Shown here: positions 53,506 to 64,000 of the stretch, in pieces
Layout of the letters: the number at the start of each line of letters is the position of its first letter
How positions within the stretch are numbered: position 1 is the first letter of the stretch
Assembly: GCA_961205875.1 (NCBI GenBank)
Contig: OY540814.1
Coordinates: 620,001-684,000 of the forward strand
Source of the DNA: Sialis fuliginosa
Taxonomy: Eukaryota; Arthropoda; Insecta; Megaloptera; Sialidae
DNA: 64,000 nucleotides
Direction: 5' to 3'
Position numbers and translations under genes: made by a program
Notes under the pieces: generated by a model
The model's database searches: none
Told to the model about the DNA's origin: nothing
What the model saw: only the letters and a program-made list of their open reading frames with translations

Positions 53506-54736
53506 TTTAACTTCCCAACTGGAAGTTATTGTAATCGGTCCGAAAATCAAAATCAAAATTTTTTAACATAATTGTAGGGTAAGGTTGCTTAAGTCGTACC
53601 CCATAAGGGAAAATGGATATAGATTGAAGGATTGATTAATAAAAAAACACGTGTATGCATTATTTGTAAATTTAATAATTATTTAGGTATCTGTTTGCTA
53701 CAACAAAGAACGATTTTTTTATCATTTTGATAATAATTTTCTTAATTAAAAAAAAAATACATTCGGTACGACTTAGGAAACCAGTGTCCTAAGTCGTACC
53801 ACCTATAGCTTAAGTCGTACCATTATAAAATAAACAGTATATAACATTTATTAAGTAATTTATAAAAGACATTATGTAAATCAAATTCTATTATAATAAA
53901 TAATGATAAACAAAATTATAATAAACTTTGGTAGAAGCAACCAAGGAAACAATAATAAAAAAATACTTTTTTTTTTTAAATTTCACATCACCGCTGTTTA
54001 AAATACATTTTGTACATTGAATCATACTTTTTTTCTGTTCTCCTTGCACAGCTTGCAGAACCAATTTTCATTATTTGCTAAACTTTTTTTTTTCTAACAT
54101 TTATCATGCTCGTACCGGTACGACTTACGAATTTTATAGGGGTACGACTTAAGACACGTGTTAATTTAAATTTTAAAAAACCGCAATCACATAACCTAAA
54201 AACTGCAAGTCGATTCGTTTTACATAAGTAACTTACTAAATGCTACAAAATCTGTAGCTAACATTAATATTGCCTATATCACTATATTATCAAGTAAAAA
54301 CTCTACTGAATCTAGTTAAAAAATAACAAGAAACATGTAAAAAAACTTATTTGTTAAATATTTTTCAAATAAACACTCTAACTGGACGATTCAAAATGTT
54401 TACTACAATGGCTGATTGGGAAGTACACTTTACAACTACTAGAGGTGGTGTTGTTATTAAACAGCTGAGATATTGACGGGGTACGATTTAGGCGGTAGTA
54501 CGACTTAAGCAACCTTACCATATGTTTATAGTATATAGTGTGTCATTTTCTACGTTCACGAAATCTCGTAAATAAAAAATGCTATTGACTTCGTTGGGGT
54601 GCCAATCGAAGCGTCTTGACGTGAATATGATCTGAAAGAAAGGATTTTTCGAAATTCAACCCCTAAGGGGGTAAAAACGAGTGTAAAGTTTTTTTTTGGT
54701 CGGATTTACTTGAAACTTAGGGTTTCTTTTTTGTAA
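53506..54736 (+). repeat. Dispersed repeat X, copy split by a comb element
   Basis: AACTTCCCAACTGGAAG, TAATCGGTCCGAAAATC to 53576, then TATGTTTATAGTATATAG from 54521, ending at the Harbinger derivative (CTTGAAACTTAGGG). The uninterrupted counterpart is 60641-60920. Confidence 0.75.
53577..54520. mobile_element. 944-bp motif-comb element, GGTAAGGTTGCTTAAGTCG ends
   Basis: Ends GGTAAGGTTGCTTAAGTCG / CGACTTAAGCAACCTTACC with TA on both sides (53575-53576, 54521-54522). The motif GGTACGACTTA(A/G) or its complement occurs eight times: the two ends, a cluster at 53763-53822 and a cluster at 54113-54155, plus one variant near 54481. The empty site ATTGTATGTTT is at 60697-60708. Non-coding. Confidence 0.9.
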
Positions 54737-55002
54737 TGGCAACCACACACGTTACTGTATATTTGCGCAAGTTTAGACTTGCGCAAGTATATAGTAACGT
54801 GTGTGGGAAGTATTTTGCGCAAATTTCTAGACTTGTACAAGTTTTAAAAAGTTTCAATTTTCGATTCCGAAACTTGTGCAAATTTACGTTTGCCCAAGTT
54901 TACTTGAACGTGTGTGGCATGCCGCGTTTGAAGTTTCAGTGGTATCCTAGCCGTCTGCTTGTATGCACGTTCTACGGTCGGTTTCGCGCCAAAATTACGA
55001 GT

Positions 55003-55095
55003 GAAAATTTGGAAGAATTTAAAAATAGTTACAGAAATGAACCATGTATTTGGCAAATAAAAAATAATTACTATCACAATAGAGATAAAAAATAA
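55003..55095 (+). pseudogene. MADF-domain fragment of a PIF/Harbinger protein
   Basis: The frame reads ENLEEFKNSYRNEPCIW, then QIKNNYYHNRDKK and stop. It has the first half of the MADF consensus (Y-x3-P-C-I-W, then Y-x2-RD) with the Trp kept, unlike the 32340 copy. The frame is open back to 54736, but that upstream part crosses the terminal inverted repeat. The domain's second half is lost at the internal deletion. Confidence 0.65.
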
Positions 55096-55129
55096 TAAAT
55101 AAATAAATAGTTATGCCAGTCTTATTGGG

Positions 55130-55265
55130 TACAAATTTCAATTCATTTAATAAATTGATGTGCGAATAATGCTGCCTTTTTATTAACCAGCCTTTACAGC
55201 ATATAAATCGGTTTCTTTTAGTTTTTTTTGTGGCAAATATTAAGCGTCATCAATGGATGCCATTG
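55130..55265 (-). pseudogene. HARBI1-like transposase N-terminal remnant
   Basis: One minus-strand frame gives TKRNRFICCKGWLIKRQ and HYSHINLLNELKFVP, matching the 32533 remnant. The frame is shifted relative to the upstream MASIDDA segment by a short deletion and ends near the MADF joint. No catalytic domain. Confidence 0.6.
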
Positions 55266-55394
55266 GACGGTCACTTTCATAGAAATGATATCGTTCAAGC
55301 ATACTTGAGCCGTCTGTGGTCACTCACGAATAACGATATACTTGCGCAAGTTTAGACTTGCACAAGTATAACGTTATTCGTGTGGCTGCCTTAA

Positions 55395-56112
55395 GGGGGG
55401 CAGACCCAGTTAGAATTTTGAAAAAAAATCAATTTTTTTTTGCATTTTCTCAAAGTAGAATATTTCAAAAGTATTCTCTGAAAATTTCAGACAAATGTCC
55501 TGTCCATAGACGATTCAGTGTAAGTTCCAAAATAAATTTTTTATCTGCATGCAATTCGTACTCAAAACTTTAAACGCGTTTTTCTCGAAACCATGTTTTT
55601 GAAGTCGGTGATCACTATAACTTGAGAACGGTTTTGCCGATTGGTTTGAAATTTTTCTCACTTATTCTATACATAATTGTCCTCAGGATGAACGAAGGAT
55701 TTTTTTTTGACGATTATTATTTTTTTTATAGCCGAAAATGCGAGTAAAATTTTAGTCGAATAAAGAATTTTGACTTTCAATATCCGCCATTTTGTGAAAA
55801 TTCAAAAATTATCAAATCCCTTCGTTCATCCAGAGCATTATGTCATTAGTTAATGATCCCTTATGTTTTTATTTTATTTCAGATGATCTAGTGACGAGCA
55901 GAACTGATCACGGCAAAACACTTTTTTTTGGACCCTCTCAAATTTGCTGTATCCCATTTATTTTTTAATATTTTGCCATAAAAAATTTATAATGTTTTCT
56001 GTAAATACATATATTTCATGTGGAAAAACATTTGTTATTAATTATTTTAATGCGTAGCCAAAAAAATCCTAAAAAATAACTTTTTTTGGAAGTCCCAACT
56101 AGGTCTGCCCTT
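55395..56112. mobile_element. 718-bp TTAA-flanked TIR element (piggyBac/Kolobok-like)
   Basis: Ends GGGGGGCAGACCCAGTTAG / CTAGGTCTGCCC, flanked by TTAA (55391-55394, 56113-56116). The left TTAA overlaps the Harbinger TAA, so the two elements abut. Inside, CTTCGTTCATCC / GGATGAACGAAGG form an inverted pair. Non-coding. Confidence 0.8.
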
Positions 56113-56116
56113 TTAA

Positions 56117-56345
56117 TAAAACAACTAACTCTTTATTAAATCAAAGTCCGTAAATATAGTTTTTTTTTTTTAAATTATAGACATTTATTAATTTGTTTAT
56201 GTTTTTTCTGCAGTAATGGATGAGTAAAACCAGTAATGAGCACGCAGTGATGGACACTTGCTAATGGTAACAAAATGATAAGTACTCCGACACAAAAGTT
56301 TTAAAATAAAGAATCGTTAATATTTGAACAGTATAAAGCAGATGA
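56117..56345 (+). mobile_element. GTTATGGCC element, copy E (both ends missing)
   Basis: TAAAACAACTAACTCTTTATT to ATAATAATAATTAATAA; matches the middle of 39722-40292. Joined directly to an RTE-like tail. Confidence 0.75.
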
Positions 56346-56369
56346 TACAAGATAATAATAATTAATAAA

Positions 56370-56453
56370 ATTTCATCAAAATCGGTTCAGCGGTTGAGTA
56401 TTGAAAAGGTAACAAACAGACAGACATATTTGCATTTATAATATTAGTATGGA
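56370..56453 (+). repeat. RTE-like 3' tail
   Basis: TTTCATCAAAATCGGTTCAG, ACAGACAGACATATTTGC, then ATTTATAATATTAGTATGG. Same tail as 61920-62007. Typical of 5'-truncated RTE/SINE insertions. Confidence 0.75.
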
Positions 56454-56715
56454 TAAAGAGAAACTTATAAAAGATACTGGACTGAGAAATTTAAACAACT
56501 CAAAATTAAAACTTCAACTAACACTAAATGCTTTCATACAAGAAATTGACAAAAACATTACATATCTACATTCTACATTATGTTTATCATCATGCATTAC
56601 ATATACAACTACACCATGTATTACTACCATTAAGAACACGAGTTCGTTCTGTTTGCAATCTCTTCATGACACGTACCAGGGCTATGCTTATAGTTAAAAT
56701 CACTTCAAATTAAAA

Positions 56716-56880
56716 ATTATACTTCGCGGATTGCTGTATTTTGTGTTTTTATTTTAACAAAAATCATATTAATCTCGTTTTTAATATAAAAATAAATACA
56801 TTTTTTAGAATCTTTTTAACTTATTTCATTATTTAAAATCATAATTTCAGTGATACTTTGTTACTGGCATCATGCTTATT
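56716..56880 (-). mobile_element. Fragment of the 24185/46030 hAT interior
   Basis: On the minus strand: ATGCCAGTAACAAAGTATC to AATACAGCAATCCGCGAAG. Same words as 24185-24340. Confidence 0.75.
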
Positions 56881-56884
56881 GTAT

Positions 56885-57490
56885 ATGTCGGAGCGTGTAA
56901 TATTATTACATAAGATGGTGGCATCGCCACGTCTCACGCACTGTCACTAATCTGCTCTCCTTTCGTCGTTCATCAATAAAACAAACACAAATCAACAATA
57001 TTGTCCTTTTATCAACATTAATCACTAAGTTACAATTACAAAATCACACATTGCCTTTTCATTAACTTCACAAGATCTTTAAATTATAGAAAATAACACT
57101 AATCGAATGTTTTTATAACAATTATAAATACACAAAATATTATTCGACTGCCAAACACTGTAATTGCAGTTCAGGTGTGACATAACACGTTTCAAGTGTG
57201 TCGTAACACGTTTCAAGACACGATAACATAGGCCGCTGAGCCAGAACTGATTAACTCCTGTCTCTCCAAAATGACGGCATCTTCTCTGCCTCTTCCAGCC
57301 GACCTCCCACTTAGCGTGTCTCTTGATCTACTGACTGGTTATTGGTGACTTCTGATTGGTCTGCATCATTTCTACGTATTTTGCGCCAATTTGAAATAAA
57401 TAATTTCCACTATATGTAAGTTTATAGGTAAATTTATACCTATTTTTAGAAAAAATCTCGATTTTTTGTTATAGGTCTCGGCCAAACATA
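56885..57490 (-). mobile_element. Possible fossil solo LTR (unconfirmed)
   Basis: This ~600-bp single-copy block is less AT-rich than its surroundings. Read on the minus strand it runs from TGTTTGGCCGAGACC to GTAATAATATTACA, has TATAAA-like boxes, an internal pair of AACGTGT repeats and a GT-rich 3' part, a layout like a retrovirus-type LTR. No matching second copy or clear target duplication is seen, so age and family cannot be given. It could equally be host promoter or 5' UTR DNA. Confidence 0.25.
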
Positions 57491-58040
57491 CCGAGACAAG
57501 ATCGAATTAATTTTCACTAGATATAGATAGATACGATGGTTTCAATTTGAACGATACGAGACACCTTTCTTGTACAGCCCTATCACTATTATACACACTG
57601 TGTTCTACTTTGTAAACAAATTACACAAGCAACAGTATAACAACGAAAACGACAAAACACCCCTTCGCATCGCGTTGTCGTTTCGGCAGCATTCAGCAGG
57701 TAATGGAGCCTAATGGCGCACTCGAGAAATCGGGCTTTACTCCATGCATATGTAAAATACTGCATACTTGGTACATCTTGGAATGCATCGTTACATCGCC
57801 GCCGGCAAAAAAACTCAACTCAAAGTCACGTGTTAAACAATAGTGAATGGAATTTATTACGTAAGACGTTTTGGGTCATTAACATTAATTATTTCTTATT
57901 AAATCTGTATGCATATTCTGCTCTACAATATCTCGTTTATTTATACTATATACTTTAAACGATAATCTGCAAAAACCATTTTGTGAAGTAAATGTATCTC
58001 TTTGTTGCATAAACTGCAAAGATATTATTTTATCTATAGG
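57491..58040. other. Apparently unique interval
   Basis: Moderate GC between 57640 and 57810 (CTTCGCATCGCGTTGTCG, ATCGCCGCCGGC). The 81-codon ORF from 57713 is unrecognised and partly low-complexity. Could be host exon or regulatory DNA. Confidence 0.3.
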
Positions 58041-58042
58041 TA

Positions 58043-58588
58043 GGGTCGAGCGGGGTAAATATGTAACACCAAAAAATGGAGTAAAAGTGAAACTAAAAAA
58101 CTAATTTGTTTATAGGAGAATTATAAAAACTGACATCATCATTAAAGGTTTGTTAAAGCCACCTGAAAATATGAATCGCCTAATAAGTGATGTGTCACCC
58201 CTTCATCCTGTTAGTCAATGTCAAAACGTGTGAATTAAATTTTAATTCTTTGCACATAACTTCCTGTATAGCTCAGATATTAATTAAAGTTACAATTTCA
58301 CATTGATATGCCACAAAGAAGATAAATCAAAGTTGCCAAAGTAGATTTTCTTTTAATTTTTCCATTAGGGGCCTGTTTCACTTTTTCCCAAATTAGAGGT
58401 TAAAAATGAAACACAGTTTTTTGATTTTTAAAATCCGTGTTGTATCGTACAGTTCAAATGACGTAAGTATTTAAAATGGTTATTCATAAGCGCATCTAGT
58501 AGAAAAAATTAAAGTATGAATTTGTATCGTTAATTGTCAAAAAACATGAAAGATTTGTATTTTGTTTCACTTTTACCCCAGTTGTCCC
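58043..58588. mobile_element. Motif-comb element, GGGTCGAGCGGGGTAAA end, copy 2 (complete)
   Basis: Ends GGGTCGAGCGGGGTAAAT / ACTTTTACCCCAGTTGTCCC between TA (58041-58042, 58589-58590). Interior repeats GTTTCACTTTTTCCC / AAAAGTGAAAC. Matches 17034-17575. Non-coding. Confidence 0.87.
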
Positions 58589-58709
58589 TACAAATTTTGT
58601 AGTAGAATATTCCTTACGAAGATTTTGCTTCCTAAAATAAAAACCATCGTTATTTGTTTCGGTCACATGCTTTTATCTGTATTTCTTAGAATTATTCGAT
58701 AACTAACTA

Positions 58710-59180
58710 AAGTACTCGCACCAGTCTTGGATATGACCCCAGTTGATATTTGATTGCTACCATTTCTGAATATTAATCTATAAACATTTAACTGTCTTAC
58801 AGCATGATTTGATGACAATCGACCAATAGGTGTCAAAATGGTGGAATTTAAACTAATTATTAGTATAATTTATTTATTAATTATTATATTATCATAGCAA
58901 CTGCTTTACATTGTTTCAAATTTGACGATTCGCTCTTTTATATCTTTTGTGTCGTAGTACTTATAATTGTGTAAACATTAGCAAGTGTCCATTACTGTGC
59001 TCATTACTGGTTTTACTTTATCCATTATTGGAGAAAAACCACAAACAAAATAAAAGGCTATAATATAAAAAACAAACTTTATTTGTGAACTTTGGTAATT
59101 AAATTGATTAAATAAAGAGTTATTTGTTTTATTAGTAACATGAGTTAATGAGAATTACGAAAAACAATCCCCCCCCGATC
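58710..59180 (-). mobile_element. GTTATGGCC element, copy F (minus strand, truncated)
   Basis: Starts AAGTACTCGCACCAGTCTTG after TA (58708-58709) and runs to AATCCCCCCCCGATCC, losing the terminal ~35 bases of the other end. Confidence 0.78.
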
Positions 59181-59395
59181 CTCCAACTAACTCAGACGAA
59201 AAAATATTTAAAAAACGGTTTTTACCTGTTCGTAGGACTTTAAACTGGTTACTGAAATAAAAAATAGTAATAAACAAATTGAACCGGAACTATGTTTTCC
59301 TTTGCAAACCGGAAACAAACAATTTCAGGAAATTACATCGATTTAACTTACAGGTTAGACGATATTTCATTTTCAGATCAATTACATATTTTATA
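59181..59395. other. Unannotated interval
   Basis: GGTTTACCTG-type words only; no gene recognised. The ORFs on both strands (59279, 59290) overlap in antisense and have no family pattern. Confidence 0.3.
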
Positions 59396-60205
59396 ACAAA
59401 ATATCTGCCTTGGCAACCACGGGACTTTCTTATACGTAATCCTGACAACATTCTTATTTTATTAAAACATTTCTGACAAACTAATAAGATAGAATAAAAT
59501 GAATGCGACATAAACTATAGATAATATTATTCTCTACATTATATGTATATCAAATGAGTTTTTTTGAACATAATAACTACTCTTGTCAATTTTTGAAATA
59601 AGAAAAAAATGTTTTAGATAAAAAATGTCAAGTATGTTCTTATCTATAATTTATTCCCCATATAAGTTTTTCCAACATTTATGATTTAGTCAGAAAGATT
59701 TTTTTAATATAATTATTTAGACTCACCTACACTGTTCACTCTCAGTATTACGTATAAGAAAGTCCCATGGTACCTATGGCAAACACACACACTGTTCACT
59801 CTCAGTAATACGTATAAGAAAGTCCCATAACACTCATGGCAGATATTTCTTCTCTGTTATGAACCATTTAAATTATAATAAAAGTATAATTCGAAAAATT
59901 CAAAAATCGACATAGGTGAACATCCGTATCCGGTTGAAAGATCGTTTTCAAAAATAGGACGTTTTCTTCCCAGACAAAAATTAATCTGAAATATAAAATT
60001 TCATTCTTCTACGATTTGTCGTATTTGAGTTACAGCGCTTACAGACAGACCGACAGACAGACAGACAGCATGGCGAAAATAATCAGAATAGATTCAGGAA
60101 AGGTCAAAATGGATAAGTCCATCAAAATCCGGATTTAGAAAAAAATCGGCTTCACTATACTTATACTTGTATATTTCATATACAATAGTATAAGAAAGTA
60201 AAAAT
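59396..60205 (+). repeat. Dispersed repeat Z, copy 2
   Basis: AATATCTGCCTTGGCAACC to the terminal hairpin ACTTGTATATTTCATATAC...AGTATAAGAAAGTA. It has two tandem ACGTATAAGAAAGTCCCAT units and an ACAG microsatellite. It lacks the CCTAA tract of copy 1. Confidence 0.75.
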
Positions 60206-60640
60206 AATTTATATTAGTAGAGAATATAATTTATGAGGTTTGATTTGAAAGTCAAATAAATAATGATGAAGTAGGCAAATAGTTCAAATTATAGATAAAA
60301 CTCGATTTCAATTTATTATTATACAGAATAGATTAAGAAATGCGAGAAAACCATAAAAAAACTGCATAAAAATAAATTCACCTACTACATAAAAATTTAT
60401 CAAAGTCACGAACAATACCTGCTCTATTTTTAAACGTTTTTTATTGCCTATACATGCTTTTATAAGAATAAAATACAACTTAGGAAATATAGACAGTATT
60501 TGTTCCGATATTAAATACGTGGAGCAAAAGTCATGATTTTATTAAAACCCAGAAAAAAATATAATCTCATATATCTATTTATATCTACTAACAATAAGAT
60601 AGATTTAATCAATTTCTTCCTAGGAAACTAGAGATGTTTT
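60206..60640. other. Unannotated AT-rich interval
   Basis: No gene or repeat match recognised. Confidence 0.3.
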
Positions 60641-61052
60641 ATTAACTTCCCAATTGTAATCGGTCCGAAAATCAAAATCAAAAATTTCAACATAATTGTA
60701 TGTTTTAAGGTCACTATAGTATATTTACACTATTTTTAGAAAGATGTCTGTGTGTGAGTATATGCGTACGTATGTCGTGTTACTTTTTACGTGCATAAAA
60801 AAAGCTATTGACTTCGTCTTGACGTGATTATGATCTTAAAAAAAGGATTTTTCGAAATTCAACCCCCAAGAGGGTAAAAAGGGGTGTAACGTTTTTTTTG
60901 GTCGGATTTACTTGAAACTTAGCTTAAATATTCTACAATACAAATAATGAAAAATGTATTTCAGTATTTTTTTTGTTATACGTGCCTAAACAGTCATATA
61001 AAAGGTAAAAGGCGAAAACCACCCTCAAAATTTGATTTTTAAATATTAATAA
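60641..61052 (+). repeat. Dispersed repeat X, copy with comb-element empty site
   Basis: TTAACTTCCCAATTGTAATC, ATTGTATGTTTTAAGG (the uninterrupted target of 53577-54520), TTACTTTTTACGTGC, AATTCAACCCCCAAGAGG and CAAAATTTGATTTTTAAATA. Confidence 0.8.
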
Positions 61053-62007
61053 ACTAGCTGCTACCCGCGACTTCGCTCGCGTGGATTTCGAAACCCTTCA
61101 TATGTGACAGGGGGTAAAATATTAAATTTATCTTATTTTTAGTTTTCTTTAATTATACAAAATCGTAAATGTGTCGGCTCCTATGCGGGATAGAGGGGTT
61201 TTTCCGCCCTAAAACCCCCACCCCCGTGGTATTTTTCCCGCTGGATCGAATAAAACCACTTACAACCCTTCATATGTAACGGGTAAAATATTAATTACTA
61301 AAAAAAATTTAAAATTTTCCTCCCCCTTGCAATTCCTTAGGGGTTGAATTTTCGAAATATGAAATAGCCTTAATCCGTCCTTGGGATGTAAGCCATCTCA
61401 CTGCCAAATTGCATCAAAATCGGTAAAGCAGTTTAGTCGTGAACAGGTAACAAATAGACAGACTGAGAGATACACTTTCGCATTTATAATATAAGTCGCG
61501 ACTCCTATGTAAGATAAGGGGTTGTTTTGTCCCCCTAATAATCCCTCTTCCGTAGTATTTTTGCCCGCCAGATCGAATGTAATCAATTACAACTCTTCAT
61601 ATGTGACAGGGGGTAAAATATTAAATTTTTCTTATTTTTAGTTTTCTTTCATTATACAAAATCGTAAATATCTCGGCTCCTATGCGAGATAGAGGGTTGA
61701 TTTGCCCCCTAAAACCTACGCCCCCGTGGTATTTTCCCACCGGATCAAATAAAACCACTTACAACCCTTCATATGTATCGGGGGGTAAAATAATAATTAC
61801 TAAAAAAAAATTAAAAATTTTCCACCCCCTTGCAATTTCTTAGGGGTTGAATTTTTAAGATACGAAATAGCCTATGTCCGTCCTCGGGATGCAAGCTATC
61901 TCACTGCCAAATTTCATCAAAATCGGTAAAGCGGTTTAGCCGTGAAAAGGTAACAAACAGAAAACAGACAGACAAACACACTTTCGCATTTATAATATTA
62001 GTATGGA
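61053..62007 (+). repeat. RTE-like/SINE-like repeat, two tandem units with 3' tail
   Basis: Unit 1 begins ACTAGCTGCTACCCGCGAC. Each unit contains CTTCATATGTGACAGGGGG or variant, TAGGGGTTGAATTTT and CAAAATCGGTAAAGC. Unit 2 starts near 61500. The end ACACTTTCGC, ATTTATAATATTAGTATGG is the standard tail. 61446-61480 is the empty site of the MITE at 26107. Confidence 0.8.
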
Positions 62008-63149
62008 TATCGTAAAATGTCCAAATATTACTTTACTTAATATTTTATTAACTAATTAAAATTTGAACAATAAAACTTAAATTTTTCGAAAAATTGTTCA
62101 TTCAAAGAATTTTGATTCAAAAAATTGTGATTCGAAAAATTGTGTTTCGAAAAATTTACACCAAACCTAATAATTAATTTCGATATTTTACCTTTCATAG
62201 AAGTGAAATGTTTCTTCATATTTAAATTTTCAATCAATATAGGCATTTCAAAATATTTAATTGTTAATATGTGTCAAAAATCATTTAATTGTTCGACAAA
62301 ATATTTTAAAGAGACATAATCATAGTAACCTAAATTAATAAAATAAAATATTGAAACCGTAAATTATAAAATTCCGTATTCCATGGCTAGGTACTATGTT
62401 TTTATATACCTAAATTATAACATACCTGGTTAAATTATTTCTATATCGTCCCCTCCAAGGCAAAGTATCGTAAGATACACTTTTTGCGAAATTGAGTTAT
62501 CGATTCTAAAAATCTCATATATAAGCGACAAAATTCTCTTTTCCGCTAAAAAATCTGTTAAAACTTTTATCGTATTCCTCCAGACAATGTATTCTAAGCA
62601 CCGATATCTGTTTTATGAAATATCGTAACCAACAATAATATAGTATCGTAACCAGTGACGTAGCTAGCCCTGAGTGGATCCTGACTGGCCTATATGGTAG
62701 GTACTTTCCCGCGACGGAATAATATAGTGCTGTGACGGAGTGCTTTCTTATTTATTCATTAGAGCTGGGCTTTTATCAATTTTAATTTTATTAATTTTAA
62801 GATATTTTAGAAAAATCGTACCTGTTAAAACTTTATTGCACAAACTAAATATGGTTTATCTATGAGGTTTTTTCAATATATTTTTTACCCTCAATAACTC
62901 AATTTGGTTGATATTGAAGTATGATGTAGAACAGTGCTTCCTAAACTTTTCCTACGACAGAACACTTCACAAATCCTGAAATTTTAATGGAACGTCTTGG
63001 TTATTTTGTAAGTAATATATAAAATAAGGAAAAAAGTAAATTTAAATCAGTCAAGCATGTTTGAACTTCTCGCAGCATTTAAAAACATTGAATATTAACT
63101 TTGATATTTTTTACGCTTAAACCGATAAGACATACGTTATATATCGTAG
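62008..63149. other. Long interval, mostly unannotated, with two hAT end fragments
   Basis: CAGTGACGTAGCTAGCCC near 62653 and CAGTGCTTCCTAAACTTTTC near 62932 look like single hAT-type ends; no partners found. Otherwise AT-rich; the minus-strand ORF near 62052-62246 contains AATTNTGATTC-type short repeats. Confidence 0.4.
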
Positions 63150-63151
63150 TA

Positions 63152-63440
63152 CAGGTATTCCTCGACTTACAACCGAGATAGGTTTCTAAACATCGATCGT
63201 AAATAGAATAAGTTGTAAGTTAACACGTACAATATGTACATATTTTTGCTTTGGACGTTTTCCTTGATGTGAAGCGAATCGCATTTTCTATACATAACAA
63301 ACAGTTGCGGGTTCCCAAAAATATCTACATAAATAATAATAAATTACATTTTTGGGAAATTCCCGGAACTGTTTGTTTCATTTATGTAATATGTGCATGT
63401 AAGAAAGAGACAAAGACAATTATAAGTCGAGGATTACCTG
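63152..63440. mobile_element. 289-bp pogo/Tigger-like MITE
   Basis: Ends CAGGTATTCCTCGACTTAC / TAAGTCGAGGATTACCTG between TA (63150-63151, 63441-63442). An inner hairpin AACAAACAGTTGCGGG ... CCCGGAACTGTTTGTTT spans 63297-63383. The 86-codon ORF starting at 63251 runs through the hairpin and out of the element, so it is not a gene. Confidence 0.83.
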
Positions 63441-63442
63441 TA

Positions 63443-64000
63443 TATTTGTTTACGATGCGTTTTCAACTCTTGTCGTATGAAAATATATTGCATACTAAAT
63501 ACATATTATGACATTTGTTTCTGATATGACAACGACAAAAAATTATTTTATGACTTCTGGTACATGTATTGTATTACATCATGTACTTACATGATTTGAA
63601 CATTTTATGAATATTAAAAATAATTTCATTTTTGGTTTTTCTGCTCGTGTCTTTCAAAAATTCATCAATGTGTCTATATAAATACATTATTAGCTCTTGT
63701 AGATACTCGTACACCCTTTGTACAATTAATTAATTAATTACAATCAAATATAGGTCTTGTCAATTGAATGAAGCTTTCGTAACAATTTGCAATAAATCAA
63801 CATCTTGTTTTAATTTTGTAAATGTACATTTTAGGTTAGTACATTGGGTAAAGATGACAGATATACAGTTTCAAACAACAATTAAAATAATATCATTTAA
63901 AATTACAATGTTAATTTGAAATTATATAAATTCTTCTGATATTTATGATTACAAATAAATATAATAAAATACCTATACCTATGAAAGTAAAAATATTGAT
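63443..64000. other. Unannotated AT-rich interval to the window end
   Basis: A short AATT microsatellite near 63727-63738. No gene or repeat match recognised. Confidence 0.3.

Larger units (their letters stand above)
54737..55391. mobile_element. Non-autonomous PIF/Harbinger derivative, copy 2 (full length)
   Basis: Ends TGGCAACCACACACGTTAC / GTTATTCGTGTGGCTGCCT, flanked by TAA (54734-54736, 55392-55394). Next to each end is a small hairpin TTGCGCAAGTTTAGACTTGC. Holds the MADF-gene start (+, to 55095) and the HARBI1-like start (-, about 55130-55260), joined by an internal deletion exactly as in 32285-32939, so both derive from one deleted ancestor. Confidence 0.88.

Noticed and set aside
59279-59511. 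Overlapping antisense ORFs as a host gene
   Set aside because: Both frames are short, mutually antisense and extend into repeat Z, with no recognisable motif.

Overview
This window looks like intergenic or intronic DNA from a large, AT-rich insect genome. No intact host protein gene could be recognised in 64 kb, and no tRNA or rRNA gene was seen. Interstitial CCTAA (TTAGG) tracts point to an insect with the canonical telomere repeat, so not a fly. Several dispersed repeats resemble families I know from lepidopteran and hemipteran genomes: a repeat beginning ACTAGCTGCTACCCGCG and ending in a TTTATAATATTAGTATGG tail, an ACGGCCAAGTGC repeat, and an ACCGACTTTAAAAAAGG repeat. The order cannot be fixed from sequence alone. 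Nearly every long ORF lies inside a repeat and is a by-product of it.

Layout. 1-5 kb: a 3.3-kb foldback element built from ~145-bp tandem units, then a palindromic TA-flanked element and a small TIR element. 5-11 kb: PIF/Harbinger-like MITEs with TTA or TAA duplications, a motif-comb element and a nested hAT MITE. 11.7-14.7 kb: a 3-kb TA|AGGT-ended element carrying the end of an unrecognised two-exon gene. 15-21 kb: hAT MITEs, a hairpin with a hammerhead-like motif, a GC island and a nested hAT element. 21-24 kb: two hairpin elements, one with a tRNA-like segment. 24-27 kb: a repeat copy carrying a LINE 3' end and a candidate exon. 27-31 kb: dispersed X repeats, including a natural empty site for the first foldback. 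31-33 kb: a nest holding a PIF/Harbinger derivative with remnants of both its MADF and HARBI1-like genes. 33-40 kb: nested palindromes, including one of 2.46 kb. 42-48 kb: another palindrome and a hAT element containing a local tandem expansion. 49-53 kb: a five-layer nest with a LINE RNase H fragment, then a 1.6-kb palindrome. 53-56 kb: a comb element, a second Harbinger derivative and a TTAA-flanked element. 56-64 kb: RTE-like tails, a possible fossil LTR, and further MITEs.

The elements do not form a pathway. What links them is structure. At least nine unrelated families in the window are near-complete palindromes that would fold into long hairpins. Several families share a TA|AGGT...ACCT|TA end. 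A third group repeats its terminal motif internally like a comb. Paralogous empty sites inside the same window confirm several insertions and their target duplications (9-bp, TCA, TA, TTAA), which gives an unusually readable insertion history.
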